From Caulobacter sp. CCH9-E1 (GTDB taxonomy: Bacteria; Pseudomonadota; Alphaproteobacteria; Caulobacterales; Caulobacteraceae), in assembly GCF_001556515.1 (NCBI RefSeq), contig NZ_LSJA01000251.1:1-25858 (forward strand): a stretch of DNA of 25,858 nucleotides, written 5' to 3'. The notes under the pieces were generated by a model, which had not been told where the DNA came from, made no database searches, and was given only the letters and a program-made list of their open reading frames with translations. Both the position numbers and the translations under genes were made by a program. This document shows, piece after piece, positions 17,513 through 25,805 of the stretch. Numbering within the stretch: the stretch's first letter is position 1; the number at the start of each line of letters is the position of its first letter.

Positions 17513-18775
17513 ATGACGAAAGCCGCGAGCGGCGACACGAAAAGCACTCTCTACTGTTCTTTCTGCGGAAAGAGCCAACATGAGGTGCGCAAGCTCATCG
17601 CGGGACCGACGGTGTTCATTTGTGATGAATGCGTCGAGCTCTGCATGGACATCATCCGCGAAGAGCACAAGATCGCCTTCGTGAAGTCCAAGGACGGCGT
17701 TCCGACGCCGCGCGAAATCTGCGAAGTCCTGGACGACTACGTGATCGGGCAAGGCCACGCGAAGAAGGTCCTCGCGGTGGCGGTCCACAATCACTACAAG
17801 CGCCTCAACCACGCGTCGAAGAACAACGACGTCGAACTGGCCAAGTCGAACATCCTGCTGGTCGGTCCGACCGGTACGGGTAAGACCCTACTGGCGCAGA
17901 CCCTGGCTCGAATCATCGACGTGCCGTTCACGATGGCCGACGCCACGACGTTGACCGAAGCCGGTTACGTCGGCGAGGACGTCGAGAACATCGTGCTGAA
18001 GCTGCTGCAAGCCGCCGACTACAACGTCGAGCGCGCCCAGCGCGGCATCGTCTATATCGACGAAATCGACAAGATCAGCCGCAAGTCCGACAATCCGTCG
18101 ATCACTCGCGACGTGTCGGGCGAGGGCGTGCAGCAGGCCCTGCTGAAGATCATGGAAGGCACCGTCGCCTCCGTGCCGCCGCAAGGCGGGCGCAAGCATC
18201 CGCAGCAGGAATTCCTGCAGGTCGACACGACGAACATCCTGTTCATCTGCGGCGGCGCCTTCGCCGGGCTTGAGAAGATCATCTCGGCGCGCGGCGCGGC
18301 CAAGTCGATCGGCTTCGGCGCCAAGGTGACCGATCCGGAAGAGCGCCGGACGGGCGAGATCCTGCGGAACGTCGAGCCTGACGATCTGCAGCGCTTTGGC
18401 CTGATCCCGGAATTCATCGGCCGTCTGCCGGTGGTCGCGACCCTGGAGGACCTCGACGAGGCCGCCCTGGTCAAGATCCTGACCGAGCCGAAGAACGCCT
18501 TCGTCAAGCAGTACCAGCGCCTGTTCGAGATGGAGAACATCGGCCTGACCTTCACCGACGACGCCCTGCATCAGGTCGCCAAGAAGGCCATCGCCCGCAA
18601 GACCGGCGCGCGCGGTCTGCGTTCGATCATGGAAGGCATCCTGCTGGAGACCATGTTCGAACTGCCCAACTACGAGGGCGTCGAGGAGGTGGTGGTCAAC
18701 GCCGAGGTCGTCGAAGGCCGGGCCCAGCCGCTGCTGATCTACGCGGAGAAGAAGGGCGGCGCGGCTTCGGCCTGA
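17513..18775 (+). CDS. clpX: ATP-dependent Clp protease ATP-binding subunit ClpX
   Basis: AAA+ hexameric unfoldase that feeds substrates to ClpP. The 420 residues begin with the zinc-binding domain: Cys15, Cys18, Cys37 and Cys40. Then come Walker A GPTGTGKT (118-125), the pore loop GYVGED (151-156), Walker B IVYIDEID (179-186) and the ClpP-docking IGF loop at 266-268. The C-terminal AAA+ small domain ends the protein. The ATG lies 337 bases from the cicA start, and the genes are divergent. In that gap I saw no convincing promoter. Confidence 0.98.
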   Translation: MTKAASGDTKSTLYCSFCGKSQHEVRKLIAGPTVFICDECVELCMDIIREEHKIAFVKSKDGVPTPREICEVLDDYVIGQGHAKKVLAVAVHNHYKRLNHASKNNDVELAKSNILLVGPTGTGKTLLAQTLARIIDVPFTMADATTLTEAGYVGEDVENIVLKLLQAADYNVERAQRGIVYIDEIDKISRKSDNPSITRDVSGEGVQQALLKIMEGTVASVPPQGGRKHPQQEFLQVDTTNILFICGGAFAGLEKIISARGAAKSIGFGAKVTDPEERRTGEILRNVEPDDLQRFGLIPEFIGRLPVVATLEDLDEAALVKILTEPKNAFVKQYQRLFEMENIGLTFTDDALHQVAKKAIARKTGARGLRSIMEGILLETMFELPNYEGVEEVVVNAEVVEGRAQPLLIYAEKKGGAASA

Positions 18776-18796
18776 TCGCCCGCTTTCTGAGATTGA

Positions 18797-18830
18797 GGGC
18801 GCGTCTTCCTTGTGGAGACGCGCCCTTTTT
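18797..18830 (+). terminator. Intrinsic terminator of clpX
   Basis: A perfect 10-bp stem, GGGCGCGTCT (18797-18806) with AGACGCGCCC (18816-18825), followed by TTTTT (18826-18830). Confidence 0.9.
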
Positions 18831-19171
18831 CGTGGATAACCCGCTTTGGGGCGCAGCGTTGTCCCGACGGTGAGGCGCGGGCGCCACAACGTCACGAGGC
18901 GAGAGAAAGCGCTTTAAAGTCCAGATCTTGGATGAACTCGCCTCTAGGGCGCTCACCTGGGGCATGCCCGTTTCAACTTGACCGGACATGCGCGACCTCT
19001 CGCCGCTGTGAGGCGAGTGTGCTTGAACCGTGTTGTAAAACGTCCACATAAATAACGACATTCCGCCCAGTCCAGGGCGGACGGGCCGATCGACTCAGGC
19101 GCATCGTCTGACGTGACGGCGGCCCGCATGGCCAAGGCGCTTCCCCCGCCGCGGCCGGGAGTATTGAGCAC
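18831..19171. other. Non-coding gap upstream of lon
   Basis: No gene is supported in this 341-base stretch. It contains the palindromes AAAGCGCTTT (18906-18915) and GGGCATGCCC (18960-18969), and a hairpin CTCGCC/GGCGAG (18999-19004, 19012-19017), then the heat-shock-type promoter at 19022-19049. The lon leader would be about 110 bases. Confidence 0.6.
19022..19053 (+). promoter_or_regulatory. Sigma-32 (heat-shock) type promoter of lon
   Basis: CTTGAAC (19022-19028), 15 bases, then CCACATAAAT (19044-19053). The sigma-32 pattern is CTTGAAA, 13-17 bases, CCCCATnT, so both halves and the spacing agree. lon is a heat-shock gene in related bacteria, which supports the call. Confidence 0.7.
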
Positions 19172-21571
19172 ATGTCCGAACTACGTACGCTTCCTGTCTT
19201 GCCGCTGCGGGACATCGTTGTTTTCCCGCACATGGTGGTCCCGCTTTTCGTGGGCCGCGACAAGTCCGTGCGCGCCCTCGAGGAAGTGATGCGCGGCGAC
19301 AAGCAGATCCTGCTCGTGACGCAGAAGAACTCGGCGGATGATGATCCGGCTCCGGGCGATATCTTCGACGTCGGCGTGCTGGCCACCGTCCTGCAACTGC
19401 TGAAACTCCCCGACGGCACCGTGAAGGTGCTGGTCGAGGGCAAAGGCCGCGCGGCCGTCGTGAAGTTCACCGACCAGGAGGCCTATTACGAGGCCCAGAT
19501 CGGCGAGGTCAGCGAAGACGAAGGCGCAGGCCCCGAGGCCGAAGCCCTGTCGCGCGCGGTCGTCGAGCAGTTTGAAAACTACGTCAAACTGAACAAGAAG
19601 GTGCCGCCGGAGGCCCTGGCGTCGATCCCGCAGATCGCCGAGCCTGGCAAGCTGGCCGACAGCATCGCCGCGCACCTCTCCGTCAAGATCGGCGACAAGC
19701 AGAACCTGCTGGAGATCTTCGACGTCGTGAAGCGCCTGGAGAAGGTCTTCGCCCTCATGGAAGGCGAGATCTCGGTGCTGCAGGTCGAGAAGAAGATTCG
19801 CTCGCGCGTGAAGCGCCAGATGGAGAAGACCCAGCGCGAGTATTATCTGAACGAGCAGATGAAGGCGATCCAGCGTGAGCTGGGCGATCCCGATGATGCT
19901 CGCGACGAGCTGATCGACCTCGAAAAGCGCATCAAGAAGACCAAGCTTTCGAAGGAAGCTCGGACCAAGGCCGAGGGCGAGCTGAAGAAGCTGCGCAACA
20001 TGAGCCCGATGTCGGCCGAGAGCACGGTCGTCCGGAACTATCTGGACTGGCTGCTGTCGATCCCGTGGGGCAAGGCCAAGACCAAGAAGATCGACCTGAC
20101 CGAGGCCGAGGGCATCCTCGACGCCGATCACTACGGTCTGGAGAAGGTCAAGGAACGCATTCTTGAGTACCTGGCCGTCCAGGCCCGGACCAACTCGCTG
20201 AAGGGGCCGATCCTGTGCCTCGTTGGTCCTCCCGGCGTCGGCAAGACCTCGCTCGGCAAGTCGCTGGCCAAGGCGACCGGCCGTGAGTTCGTGCGCATGA
20301 GCCTCGGCGGCGTGCGTGACGAGGCCGAGATCCGCGGTCACCGCCGCACCTACATCGGCTCGATGCCCGGGAAGGTCATCCAGTCGATGAAGAAGGCCAA
20401 GACCACGAACGCCTTCGTGCTGCTGGACGAGATCGACAAGATGGGCAGCGACTACCGCGGCGATCCCGCCTCGGCGCTGCTGGAAGTGCTCGATCCGTCG
20501 CAGAACTCGACCTTCGGCGACCACTATCTCGAGGTCGACTACGACCTGTCGCAGGTGATGTTCGTCACGACGGCCAACAGCCTGAACATGCCCCAGCCGC
20601 TGCTGGACCGCATGGAGATCATCCGCATCCCCGGCTACACCGAGGATGAGAAGCTGGAGATCGCCAAGCGGCACATCCTGCCGAAGCTGGCCAAGGATCA
20701 CGGCTTGAAGCCGGCCGAGTTCATCGTGCCGGACAAGGCGATCCGCGACCTGATCCGCTACTACACCCGGGAAGCCGGCGTTCGGTCGCTGGAGCGAGAA
20801 CTGGGCGCCCTGGCGCGGAAGACGGTCCGCGACCTGGCCCGCGAGAAGGTGGCCTCGATCACGATCGACGACGAGCGCCTGGCCAAGTACGCGGGCGTCA
20901 AGAAGTACCGTTACGGCGAGACCGACGAGGTGGACCAGGTCGGCATCGTCACCGGTCTGGCCTGGACGGAGTTCGGCGGCGACATCCTGACCATCGAAGC
21001 CGTGAAGATGCCGGGCAAGGGTCGCATGCAGATCACCGGCAACCTCAAGGACGTGATGAAGGAGTCGATCGCGGCGGCCAACAGCTATGTCCGCTCGCGC
21101 GCGCTGCAGTTCGGCATCAAGCCGCCGGTCTTCGAGAAGACCGACGTACACATCCACGTGCCGGACGGCGCCACGCCCAAGGACGGTCCGTCGGCCGGTA
21201 TCGCCATGGCCCTGGCCATGGTCTCGGTGCTGACCGGCATCCCGATCCGCAAGGATATCGCCATGACTGGCGAAATCACCCTGCGCGGTCGGGTCACCGC
21301 CATCGGCGGCCTGAAGGAGAAGCTGCTCGCGGCCCTACGCTCTGGCGTGAAGACGGTGCTAATCCCGCAGGAGAACGAGAAGGACCTCGTCGACGTGCCT
21401 CAGAGCGTCAAGGACGGCCTGGAGATCATCCCGGTCTCGACGGTCGACGAGGTGCTCAAGCACGCGCTCACCGGACCTCTGACGCCGGTCGAGTGGAACG
21501 AGGCGGAGGAGCCGATTGCTGCGGGTGCGAAGAAGGATGATGGCGACAGCGACGCCATTCTGACCCACTAA
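19172..21571 (+). CDS. lon: ATP-dependent protease Lon
   Basis: Homohexameric AAA+ serine protease that degrades damaged proteins and, in Caulobacter, regulators such as CcrM, DnaA and SciP. The 799 residues show the N-terminal LAN substrate domain (LPVLPLRDIVVFPHMVVPLFVGR) and a coiled-coil region near 200-270. Walker A is GPPGVGKT (352-359) and Walker B FVLLDEID (415-422). The protease dyad is Ser674 in DGPSAG and Lys717 in GGLKEK. The length and catalytic number match Caulobacter Lon. Bacterial LonA type. It is preceded by a heat-shock-type promoter and followed by a terminator hairpin. Confidence 0.98.
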   Translation: MSELRTLPVLPLRDIVVFPHMVVPLFVGRDKSVRALEEVMRGDKQILLVTQKNSADDDPAPGDIFDVGVLATVLQLLKLPDGTVKVLVEGKGRAAVVKFTDQEAYYEAQIGEVSEDEGAGPEAEALSRAVVEQFENYVKLNKKVPPEALASIPQIAEPGKLADSIAAHLSVKIGDKQNLLEIFDVVKRLEKVFALMEGEISVLQVEKKIRSRVKRQMEKTQREYYLNEQMKAIQRELGDPDDARDELIDLEKRIKKTKLSKEARTKAEGELKKLRNMSPMSAESTVVRNYLDWLLSIPWGKAKTKKIDLTEAEGILDADHYGLEKVKERILEYLAVQARTNSLKGPILCLVGPPGVGKTSLGKSLAKATGREFVRMSLGGVRDEAEIRGHRRTYIGSMPGKVIQSMKKAKTTNAFVLLDEIDKMGSDYRGDPASALLEVLDPSQNSTFGDHYLEVDYDLSQVMFVTTANSLNMPQPLLDRMEIIRIPGYTEDEKLEIAKRHILPKLAKDHGLKPAEFIVPDKAIRDLIRYYTREAGVRSLERELGALARKTVRDLAREKVASITIDDERLAKYAGVKKYRYGETDEVDQVGIVTGLAWTEFGGDILTIEAVKMPGKGRMQITGNLKDVMKESIAAANSYVRSRALQFGIKPPVFEKTDVHIHVPDGATPKDGPSAGIAMALAMVSVLTGIPIRKDIAMTGEITLRGRVTAIGGLKEKLLAALRSGVKTVLIPQENEKDLVDVPQSVKDGLEIIPVSTVDEVLKHALTGPLTPVEWNEAEEPIAAGAKKDDGDSDAILTH

Positions 21572-21574
21572 GCG

Positions 21575-21596
21575 TAACTTATTGATGATAACTTAT
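21575..21596. repeat. AT-rich direct repeat after lon
   Basis: TAACTTAT occurs twice (21575-21582 and 21589-21596), 14 bases apart, in a very GC-rich setting, and directly abuts the lon terminator stem. It could be a regulator or nucleoid-protein site, or chance. Confidence 0.35.
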
Positions 21597-21621
21597 GCGG
21601 CGCGGGAGTTTCCCGCGCCGC
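21597..21621 (+). terminator. Hairpin terminator of lon
   Basis: An 11-bp perfect stem, GCGGCGCGGGA (21597-21607) with TCCCGCGCCGC (21611-21621), and a 3-base loop. The tract that follows is only moderately T-rich. Confidence 0.75.
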
Positions 21622-21627
21622 TCTCGT

Positions 21628-21655
21628 TTGACGAGGCCTTTTCTGCCGCCATAAT
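21628..21655 (+). promoter_or_regulatory. hupB promoter, housekeeping type
   Basis: TTGACG (21628-21633), 16 bases, CATAAT (21650-21655): five of six matches in each hexamer. It also fits the Caulobacter pattern, TTGACGA, 13 bases, GCCATAAT. The leader to hupB would be about 50 bases. Confidence 0.75.
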
Positions 21656-21714
21656 CCCCAGCGAGCGCAGCGCCGTAAGCAAAAACACGTCGCCGCTCAG
21701 GCTGGGAGAAAAAC

Positions 21715-21993
21715 ATGACCACAAAAGCCGAACTCGTCACGGCGATCGCCGAGAAGGCGGGCATCAACAAGAACCAAGCCAAAGACGCGCTGGAAGCCTT
21801 CATCGACGCCGTCACCGACTCCCTGAAGTCGGGCCAGGATGTGCGCCTGGTCGGTTTCGGCACGTTCAAGGCCGTGACCCGCGCCGCGGGCACCGCGCGA
21901 AATCCGCGGACAGGCGAGACGGTCAACCGTCCCGCGTCGAAGACCGCGCGTTTCCAGGTCGGCGAAGGCCTGAAGTCGTCTCTGAACGGCTGA
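21715..21993 (+). CDS. hupB: DNA-binding protein HU
   Basis: Small histone-like protein that bends DNA and compacts the nucleoid, acting as a dimer. The 92 residues match the HU/IHF fold from end to end: helical N-terminus (ELVTAIAEKAG), the VGFGTF core, and the DNA-grasping arm RNPRTGETV. HU rather than IHF is supported by the arm sequence and by the position directly after lon, a common arrangement. A GGGAG ribosome site precedes the ATG. It has its own promoter. Confidence 0.96.
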   Translation: MTTKAELVTAIAEKAGINKNQAKDALEAFIDAVTDSLKSGQDVRLVGFGTFKAVTRAAGTARNPRTGETVNRPASKTARFQVGEGLKSSLNG

Positions 21994-22012
21994 TCCAGTT
22001 TCCGCATAAGAG

Positions 22013-22047
22013 AGGCGGGGCGTCGCGGGGGCTGACGTTCCGCCTTT
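22013..22047 (+). terminator. Probable terminator of hupB
   Basis: AGGCGG (22013-22018) pairs with CCGCCT (22040-22045), and CGTC (22021-22024) with GACG (22034-22037) inside. TT follows the stem. The bulge makes it less certain than the other terminators here. Confidence 0.5.
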
Positions 22048-22060
22048 CGTATTTCGGGCT

Positions 22061-22088
22061 TTGCCCGAACGCGCGCGCCCGCTAGAAG
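22061..22088 (+). promoter_or_regulatory. tRNA-Val promoter, Caulobacter housekeeping type
   Basis: TTGCCCG (22061-22067), 13 bases, GCTAGAAG (22081-22088): a 7/8 match to GCTANAWC with allowed spacing. It lies about 100 bases upstream of tRNA-Val, leaving a leader of about 90 bases to be removed in maturation. Confidence 0.7.
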
Positions 22089-22163
22089 CGGCGGCCTTGG
22101 GGCGCGCCAGGTTTGGATGCGAGCGGCGAAACCGCTCGAACGCGCTTCAAGCGCAAGGAGATT

Positions 22164-22182
22164 GAGCCTGTCCGTCAGGCTC
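22164..22182 (+). other. Hairpin in the tRNA-Val 5' leader
   Basis: GAGCCTG (22164-22170) pairs with CAGGCTC (22176-22182) across a 5-base loop, ending four bases before the mature tRNA. It may assist 5' processing or be a remnant of an upstream structure. Confidence 0.45.
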
Positions 22183-22186
22183 CAGA

Positions 22187-22261
22187 GGGCAGTTAGCTCA
22201 GCGGTAGAGCGTCTCGTTTACACCGAGAGGGTCGGGGGTTCGATCCCCTCACTGCCCACCA
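22187..22261 (+). tRNA. tRNA-Val (anticodon UAC)
   Basis: A 75-base gene including CCA. The acceptor GGGCAGT (22187-22193) pairs with ACTGCCC (22251-22257). The anticodon stem TCTCG/CGAGA encloses loop TTTACAC with anticodon TAC. The D arm TAGCTCAGCGGTAGAGC and T arm GGGGGTTCGATCCCC are canonical. Confidence 0.97.
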
Positions 22262-22313
22262 TTCCTCTTCACAGCCAAGGCATCCGGCCCCCGGGCCAAG
22301 GTCACGCTTTCGC

Positions 22314-22341
22314 TTGGAGTTTGCGATCAAGATGATATCAT
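22314..22341 (+). promoter_or_regulatory. Candidate promoter of the SPFH operon
   Basis: TTGGAG (22314-22319), 16 bases, TATCAT (22336-22341). The -10 box lies inside the palindrome at 22321-22352, so a protein bound there would block RNA polymerase. Confidence 0.45.
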
Positions 22342-22352
22342 TTTGATCGCAA
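22321..22352. promoter_or_regulatory. 32-bp near-perfect palindromic operator
   Basis: TTGCGATCAA (22321-22330) and its exact reverse complement TTGATCGCAA (22343-22352) flank ATGATATCAT (22332-22341), itself a perfect palindrome. Only the G22331/T22342 pair breaks the symmetry. It ends four bases before the GGAGG ribosome site of the SPFH gene. Its length and symmetry point to a dimeric or tetrameric regulator; the ribbon-helix-helix protein of the same operon is the obvious candidate, and a PadR-type regulator elsewhere is another. A role as an RNA hairpin is less likely, since the likely start of transcription lies within it. Confidence 0.75.
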
Positions 22353-22367
22353 CGCTGGAGGTGCGTC

Positions 22368-23261
22368 ATGTCTGAGACCCGGACCATCAACCCGACCAAC
22401 GAACGCCCGTACGGCGGCGTGAACGGGGGTGCCGCGCTATTGGCCGCACCCTTGCTTCTAGGACTCGGGATTTGGCTGCTCCTTCAGGCGCGAGACGGCG
22501 GCGGCGCGTTTTTCACGCTCTCTGGCGCGGGGTGCGTGAGCCTCGCGATCCTGGTGTCGTGCGGCTTCTATTCGCTGCAGCCGAACGAGGCCTACGCCAT
22601 CACGCTGTTCGGCGCGTATGTGGGCACGGACCGCGCGACGGGCCTGCGCTGGATCCTGCCTTGGTATGGCCGCAAGAAGATTAGCCTGCGGGTGCGCAAC
22701 GTGACCAGCGAGACGCTGAAGGTGAACGACAAGCGCGGCAACCCGATCGAAATCGCGGCCAACATCGTCTGGAGGGTCAAGGACTCGGGGCAGGCGCTGT
22801 TCGACGTCGATGACTACGCCGCCTTCGTGAACATCCAAATCGAGACGGGCCTGCGCGAGGTCGCCTCGCACTACGCCTACGACCATGCGGAGGAGGGCGA
22901 GCCCACGCTGAGGGCCGACGCTGAGGAGGTGGGGGATCGCCTGCGAAAGGATCTGCAGCAGCGCACCGCCGTCGCCGGCGTTGCGATCGACGAAGCGCAC
23001 CTGATGCATCTGGCCTACGCGCCGGAGATCGCCGGCTCGATGTTGAAGCGTCAGCAGGCCGAGGCCGTGCTGGCCGCTCGCCGAACCATCGTCGCCGGCG
23101 CCGTCGACATGGTCGAAAGCGCGCTTGGCCAGCTCAGTGACCGCGGCGTGGTCGCTCTAGACGACGAGCGCCGAGCCTCAATGGTGTCCAACCTGCTGGT
23201 GGTGCTCTGCGCCGACCGCGAGGCCCAGCCCGTGGTCAACACCGGCACACTCTACGGCTGA
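22368..23261 (+). CDS. SPFH (prohibitin/stomatin-like) membrane protein
   Basis: The 297-residue product has a polar N-terminus of about 20 residues, two hydrophobic segments (about 20-40 and 48-68) and then a cytoplasmic SPFH/Band-7 domain to about 250 (GFYSLQPNEAYAITLFGAYVGTDRATGLRWILPWY...). An alanine- and charge-rich helical part and a short C-tail follow. SPFH proteins oligomerise in membranes and scaffold proteases, lipids or stress responses; the specific role is unknown. The ATG has a GGAGG ribosome site at 22356-22360. The gene ends one base before a ribbon-helix-helix gene, and such SPFH/RHH pairs also occur, as I recall, in xanthomonad-type gammaproteobacteria. No NfeD-like partner is present. 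Confidence 0.88.
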   Translation: MSETRTINPTNERPYGGVNGGAALLAAPLLLGLGIWLLLQARDGGGAFFTLSGAGCVSLAILVSCGFYSLQPNEAYAITLFGAYVGTDRATGLRWILPWYGRKKISLRVRNVTSETLKVNDKRGNPIEIAANIVWRVKDSGQALFDVDDYAAFVNIQIETGLREVASHYAYDHAEEGEPTLRADAEEVGDRLRKDLQQRTAVAGVAIDEAHLMHLAYAPEIAGSMLKRQQAEAVLAARRTIVAGAVDMVESALGQLSDRGVVALDDERRASMVSNLLVVLCADREAQPVVNTGTLYG

Positions 23262-23262
23262 C

Positions 23263-23463
23263 GTGGCGAGCGACCAAAATGACGCCAAGGGCGGTCGGCG
23301 CGCATTCCTGATGCGCGTCAGTCCCGAGGTCCTGTCGGCCATCGAGCGACTGGCGGCGTCCGAGTTGCGTAGCGTGAACGCACAAGTCGAGGTATTGCTA
23401 CGCGAAGCGCTAGGGCGTCGCGGCGTTGCTCGGAAATCGTCCGGGAACGGCGAGGAACCCTAG
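23263..23463 (+). CDS. Ribbon-helix-helix (Arc-like) protein
   Basis: A 66-residue protein with the core of an Arc/MetJ-type fold: strand RRAFLMRV at 12-19, then PEVLSAIERLAASELRSVN and a second helix AQVEVLLREALGRRG. Such proteins bind palindromic operators as dimers of strands. The GTG at 23263 follows the SPFH stop by one base and lacks its own ribosome site, so translation is probably coupled; a downstream ATG at 23311 would cut the strand and is less likely. It may repress its own operon at 22321-22352. The HicB-antitoxin name often given to relatives is not supported here, as no HicA toxin is adjacent. Confidence 0.8.
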   Translation: MASDQNDAKGGRRAFLMRVSPEVLSAIERLAASELRSVNAQVEVLLREALGRRGVARKSSGNGEEP

Positions 23464-23529
23464 CTGTCGCAAAAGCTTTATCGATCCAAGGCCGAATGGG
23501 GAGGCCTGGCGTAGCGATGAGGATTCGGC

Positions 23530-24738
23530 GTGACGGATACGAGAACGGATCGGCCGTTCGGCCCGAGTAGCTTTGCCGCCGAGATCGATCCGCCGTTTGA
23601 CACTGTCCGTCTCGTAGACACGACCATGCTCTACGCGCCGCGTAGCGGCGGCGTTCGCCGATATCTCTCGTCCAAGCGGGCATGGCTGGCGGCCAACAGG
23701 CCCGCCGTTCGCCATACGCTGGTCGTCCCCGGGGCGAGGGACTCCTACGATGGCAAAGGGCGGGTCTCGATCTACGCCGCGCCGCTGCCGTTCGGAGCAG
23801 GCTATCGCTGGCCGGTGGTGAAAGCCGCCTGGATGGAGCGGCTGATTCGTCAGAGGCCTGACATCATCGAGGCCGGAGATCCCTATACGCCCGGTTTGGC
23901 GGCCCTGAGGGCGGGGGAGGCCTTGGGCATTCCCGTCGTCGGCTTTTGTCACACCGATCTCGGCAAGCTGGCGGCGTTGCACATCGGCGAATGGGCCGAG
24001 AAGCCGGTTCAGAAGCGATGGGCCGCCGTCTATCGCCAGTTCGACCAGGCCGTGGCGCCGAGTCGCTTCATCGCGGGCCGTCTGATCGAGGCCGGCGTCC
24101 ATAACGCCGTCGGCCTGCCTCTGGGCGTGGATACCGAGCTCTTCCACCCAAGCCGCGCTGATCGCGGGACGCTCCGCCGCCGGCTGGGCGTGTCCTCCGA
24201 CGAAAGGCTGCTGGTCTTCGCGGGGCGGCCGGCGCGAGAGAAGCGTCTCGACGTGCTTGTCGGCGCGGTCGAGCGGCTGGGAGCGCCCTACAAACTGCTG
24301 TTCGTTGGCGCGGGCGGCGGCGCGCCTGCGAGCGATCGCGTCATCAGCCTGGACTATGTGCGAGACCCCGCCGAGCTGGCGGGAATCCTGGCCAGCTGCG
24401 ACGCCTTCGTGCACGCCAATGACAACGAGCCTTTCGGCCTCATCGTCCTGGAGGCGATGGCGTGCGGTCTCCCCGTTGTCGGCGTCGCCGCGGGCGGCGT
24501 CGCCGAGTCGGTCGATGACGAGGTGGGGCAGCTAGCCGTGCGCTCCGAGCCCGGAGCCTTCGCCGAAGCCGTCGAGGCCCTGTTCGCGCGTGACCTCGCC
24601 GCCATCAGCGTCGCCGCGCGCCGACGCGCCGTGGAGCGGCACGGATGGGACGCGGTCTTCCGCCAGCTCTGTTTCATCTATGGCGGCCTGACGGGACGCC
24701 ACGCCTTCGGCGGACTATCCCAGCCGCGCGATCACTAG
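23530..24738 (+). CDS. Glycosyltransferase, family 4 type (GT-B fold)
   Basis: The 402-residue product has the N-terminal Rossmann domain of GT-B enzymes with [19 protein letters not shown] (27-45) in the acceptor loop. The C-terminal nucleotide-sugar domain has [10 protein letters not shown] (232-241, basic phosphate-binding residues) and the EX7E motif, Glu300 and Glu308 in [12 protein letters not shown]. It transfers a sugar from a nucleotide donor to an unknown acceptor, possibly a lipid or polysaccharide; no polysaccharide cluster surrounds it. The start is GTG 23530, with a GAGGA site seven bases ahead. It may be a separate transcription unit from the SPFH pair (66 bases apart). Its stop overlaps the convergent downstream gene. 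Confidence 0.87.
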   Translation: MTDTRTDRPFGPSSFAAEIDPPFDTVRLVDTTMLYAPRSGGVRRYLSSKRAWLAANRPAVRHTLVVPGARDSYDGKGRVSIYAAPLPFGAGYRWPVVKAAWMERLIRQRPDIIEAGDPYTPGLAALRAGEALGIPVVGFCHTDLGKLAALHIGEWAEKPVQKRWAAVYRQFDQAVAPSRFIAGRLIEAGVHNAVGLPLGVDTELFHPSRADRGTLRRRLGVSSDERLLVFAGRPAREKRLDVLVGAVERLGAPYKLLFVGAGGGAPASDRVISLDYVRDPAELAGILASCDAFVHANDNEPFGLIVLEAMACGLPVVGVAAGGVAESVDDEVGQLAVRSEPGAFAEAVEALFARDLAAISVAARRRAVERHGWDAVFRQLCFIYGGLTGRHAFGGLSQPRDH

Positions 24739-25727
24739 GCGGTACGCAGTCCCGCCAGGATCTCGTAGCTGTGTTTGCGCGCGGCATGATCGTAGATCTG
24801 CGAAGCCGCCATTAGCTCATCCGCGCCGGTCATATCCAGAACCTGGTCGATCTTGCGCTTCACCGTCTCGGGCGAACCGATGGCGGAGTACTGGAAGGTG
24901 TGGTCCAGGCCCGCCAACTCCGCTGGCGAGGCATGCTCGCGGATGTCATCGACTGGCGGCGGCAGCAGACCGGGCCGGCCACGTCTCAACGCCAGGAACT
25001 GCTGCTGGGTCGAGGTCGCCAGACGCGCGGCCTCCTTGTCGGTGTCGGCGGCGCAGACGCCGATGCAGACCATCGCATAGGGCTTGTCCAAGGCTTCCGA
25101 CGGCTTGAAGTGACGGCGATAGAGGAGGAGGGCGTCCAGCAGGGCGTCGGGCGCGAAGTGGGCGGCGAAGGCGTAGGGCAGTCCCAGAGCCGCGGCCAGT
25201 TGCGCGCCCCAGGTCGAGGAGCCCAGGATCCAGATCGGCACGTCCTGTCCTTCGCCGGGGACGGCCCGAACGCCCTGGTCCGCCGTCGCCGGTTTGAACC
25301 AGTGCTGCAGTTCGACGACGTCCTGGGCGAACGAATCGACCGCGCCGGCATAGCGCCGCAGCGCGCGCATGGTCGCCTGGTCGGCGCCGGGCGCGCGGCC
25401 CAGGCCCAGGTCGATACGGCCGGGGTAGAGCGCGTTCAGCGTGCCGAACTGCTCGGCCACCAACAGCGGGGCGTGATTTGGCAGCATGACTCCGCCGGAG
25501 CCGACTCGAATCGTCGAGGTGCCGCCGGCCACGTGACCGATGACGACGGCCGTCGCCGCGCTGGCGATGCCTGGCATGTTGTGATGTTCGGCCAGCCAGT
25601 AGCGGTGGAAGCCGAGACGTTCGGCATGCCGCGCCAGGTCCAGACTGTTGTGGAGAGCTCGGCCAACGTCGGTTCCTTGGGGAACGGGCGCCAAGTCGAG
25701 GACGGAGAAGCGGGGATAAGCGACCAT
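24735..25727 (-). CDS. LLM-class flavin-dependent oxidoreductase (luciferase-like)
   Basis: A 330-residue TIM-barrel enzyme of the bacterial luciferase-like family that uses reduced FMN or a related flavin. The N-terminal FSVLDLAPV, the [13 protein letters not shown] region and the [15 protein letters not shown] stretch match the MsnO8/YhbW-type subgroup. The start is taken as ATG 25727; a TTG at 25730 would add one residue. No clear ribosome site is visible. Substrate unknown. Its stop codon shares CTAG (24735-24738) with the stop of the convergent glycosyltransferase. Confidence 0.88.
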   Translation of the reverse strand: MVAYPRFSVLDLAPVPQGTDVGRALHNSLDLARHAERLGFHRYWLAEHHNMPGIASAATAVVIGHVAGGTSTIRVGSGGVMLPNHAPLLVAEQFGTLNALYPGRIDLGLGRAPGADQATMRALRRYAGAVDSFAQDVVELQHWFKPATADQGVRAVPGEGQDVPIWILGSSTWGAQLAAALGLPYAFAAHFAPDALLDALLLYRRHFKPSEALDKPYAMVCIGVCAADTDKEAARLATSTQQQFLALRRGRPGLLPPPVDDIREHASPAELAGLDHTFQYSAIGSPETVKRKIDQVLDMTGADELMAASQIYDHAARKHSYEILAGLRTA

Positions 25728-25805
25728 CAACGCTAGATGGCGCGTAAAGTCCGCAACTCAAGGCGTTGCGAAACGGTTCTCTATGTCGTGGAAGCCACTG
25801 GACGG

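Noticed and set aside
19181..21157. 658-residue open frame antisense to lon
   Set aside because: It covers lon exactly, has no recognisable domain, and results from the high GC third positions of lon.
22193..22399. Small minus-strand frame containing RGSNPRPSRCKRDALPLS
   Set aside because: This peptide is the antisense translation of tRNA-Val, a well-known spurious prediction.
23263..23463. HicAB-type toxin-antitoxin module
   Set aside because: Only one RHH protein is present; no HicA-like or other toxin gene is next to it, and the SPFH partner is a membrane scaffold.
24735..24738. Overlapping stops of two convergent genes as a shared terminator
   Set aside because: The shared CTAG only reflects tight convergent packing; no hairpin is visible there.
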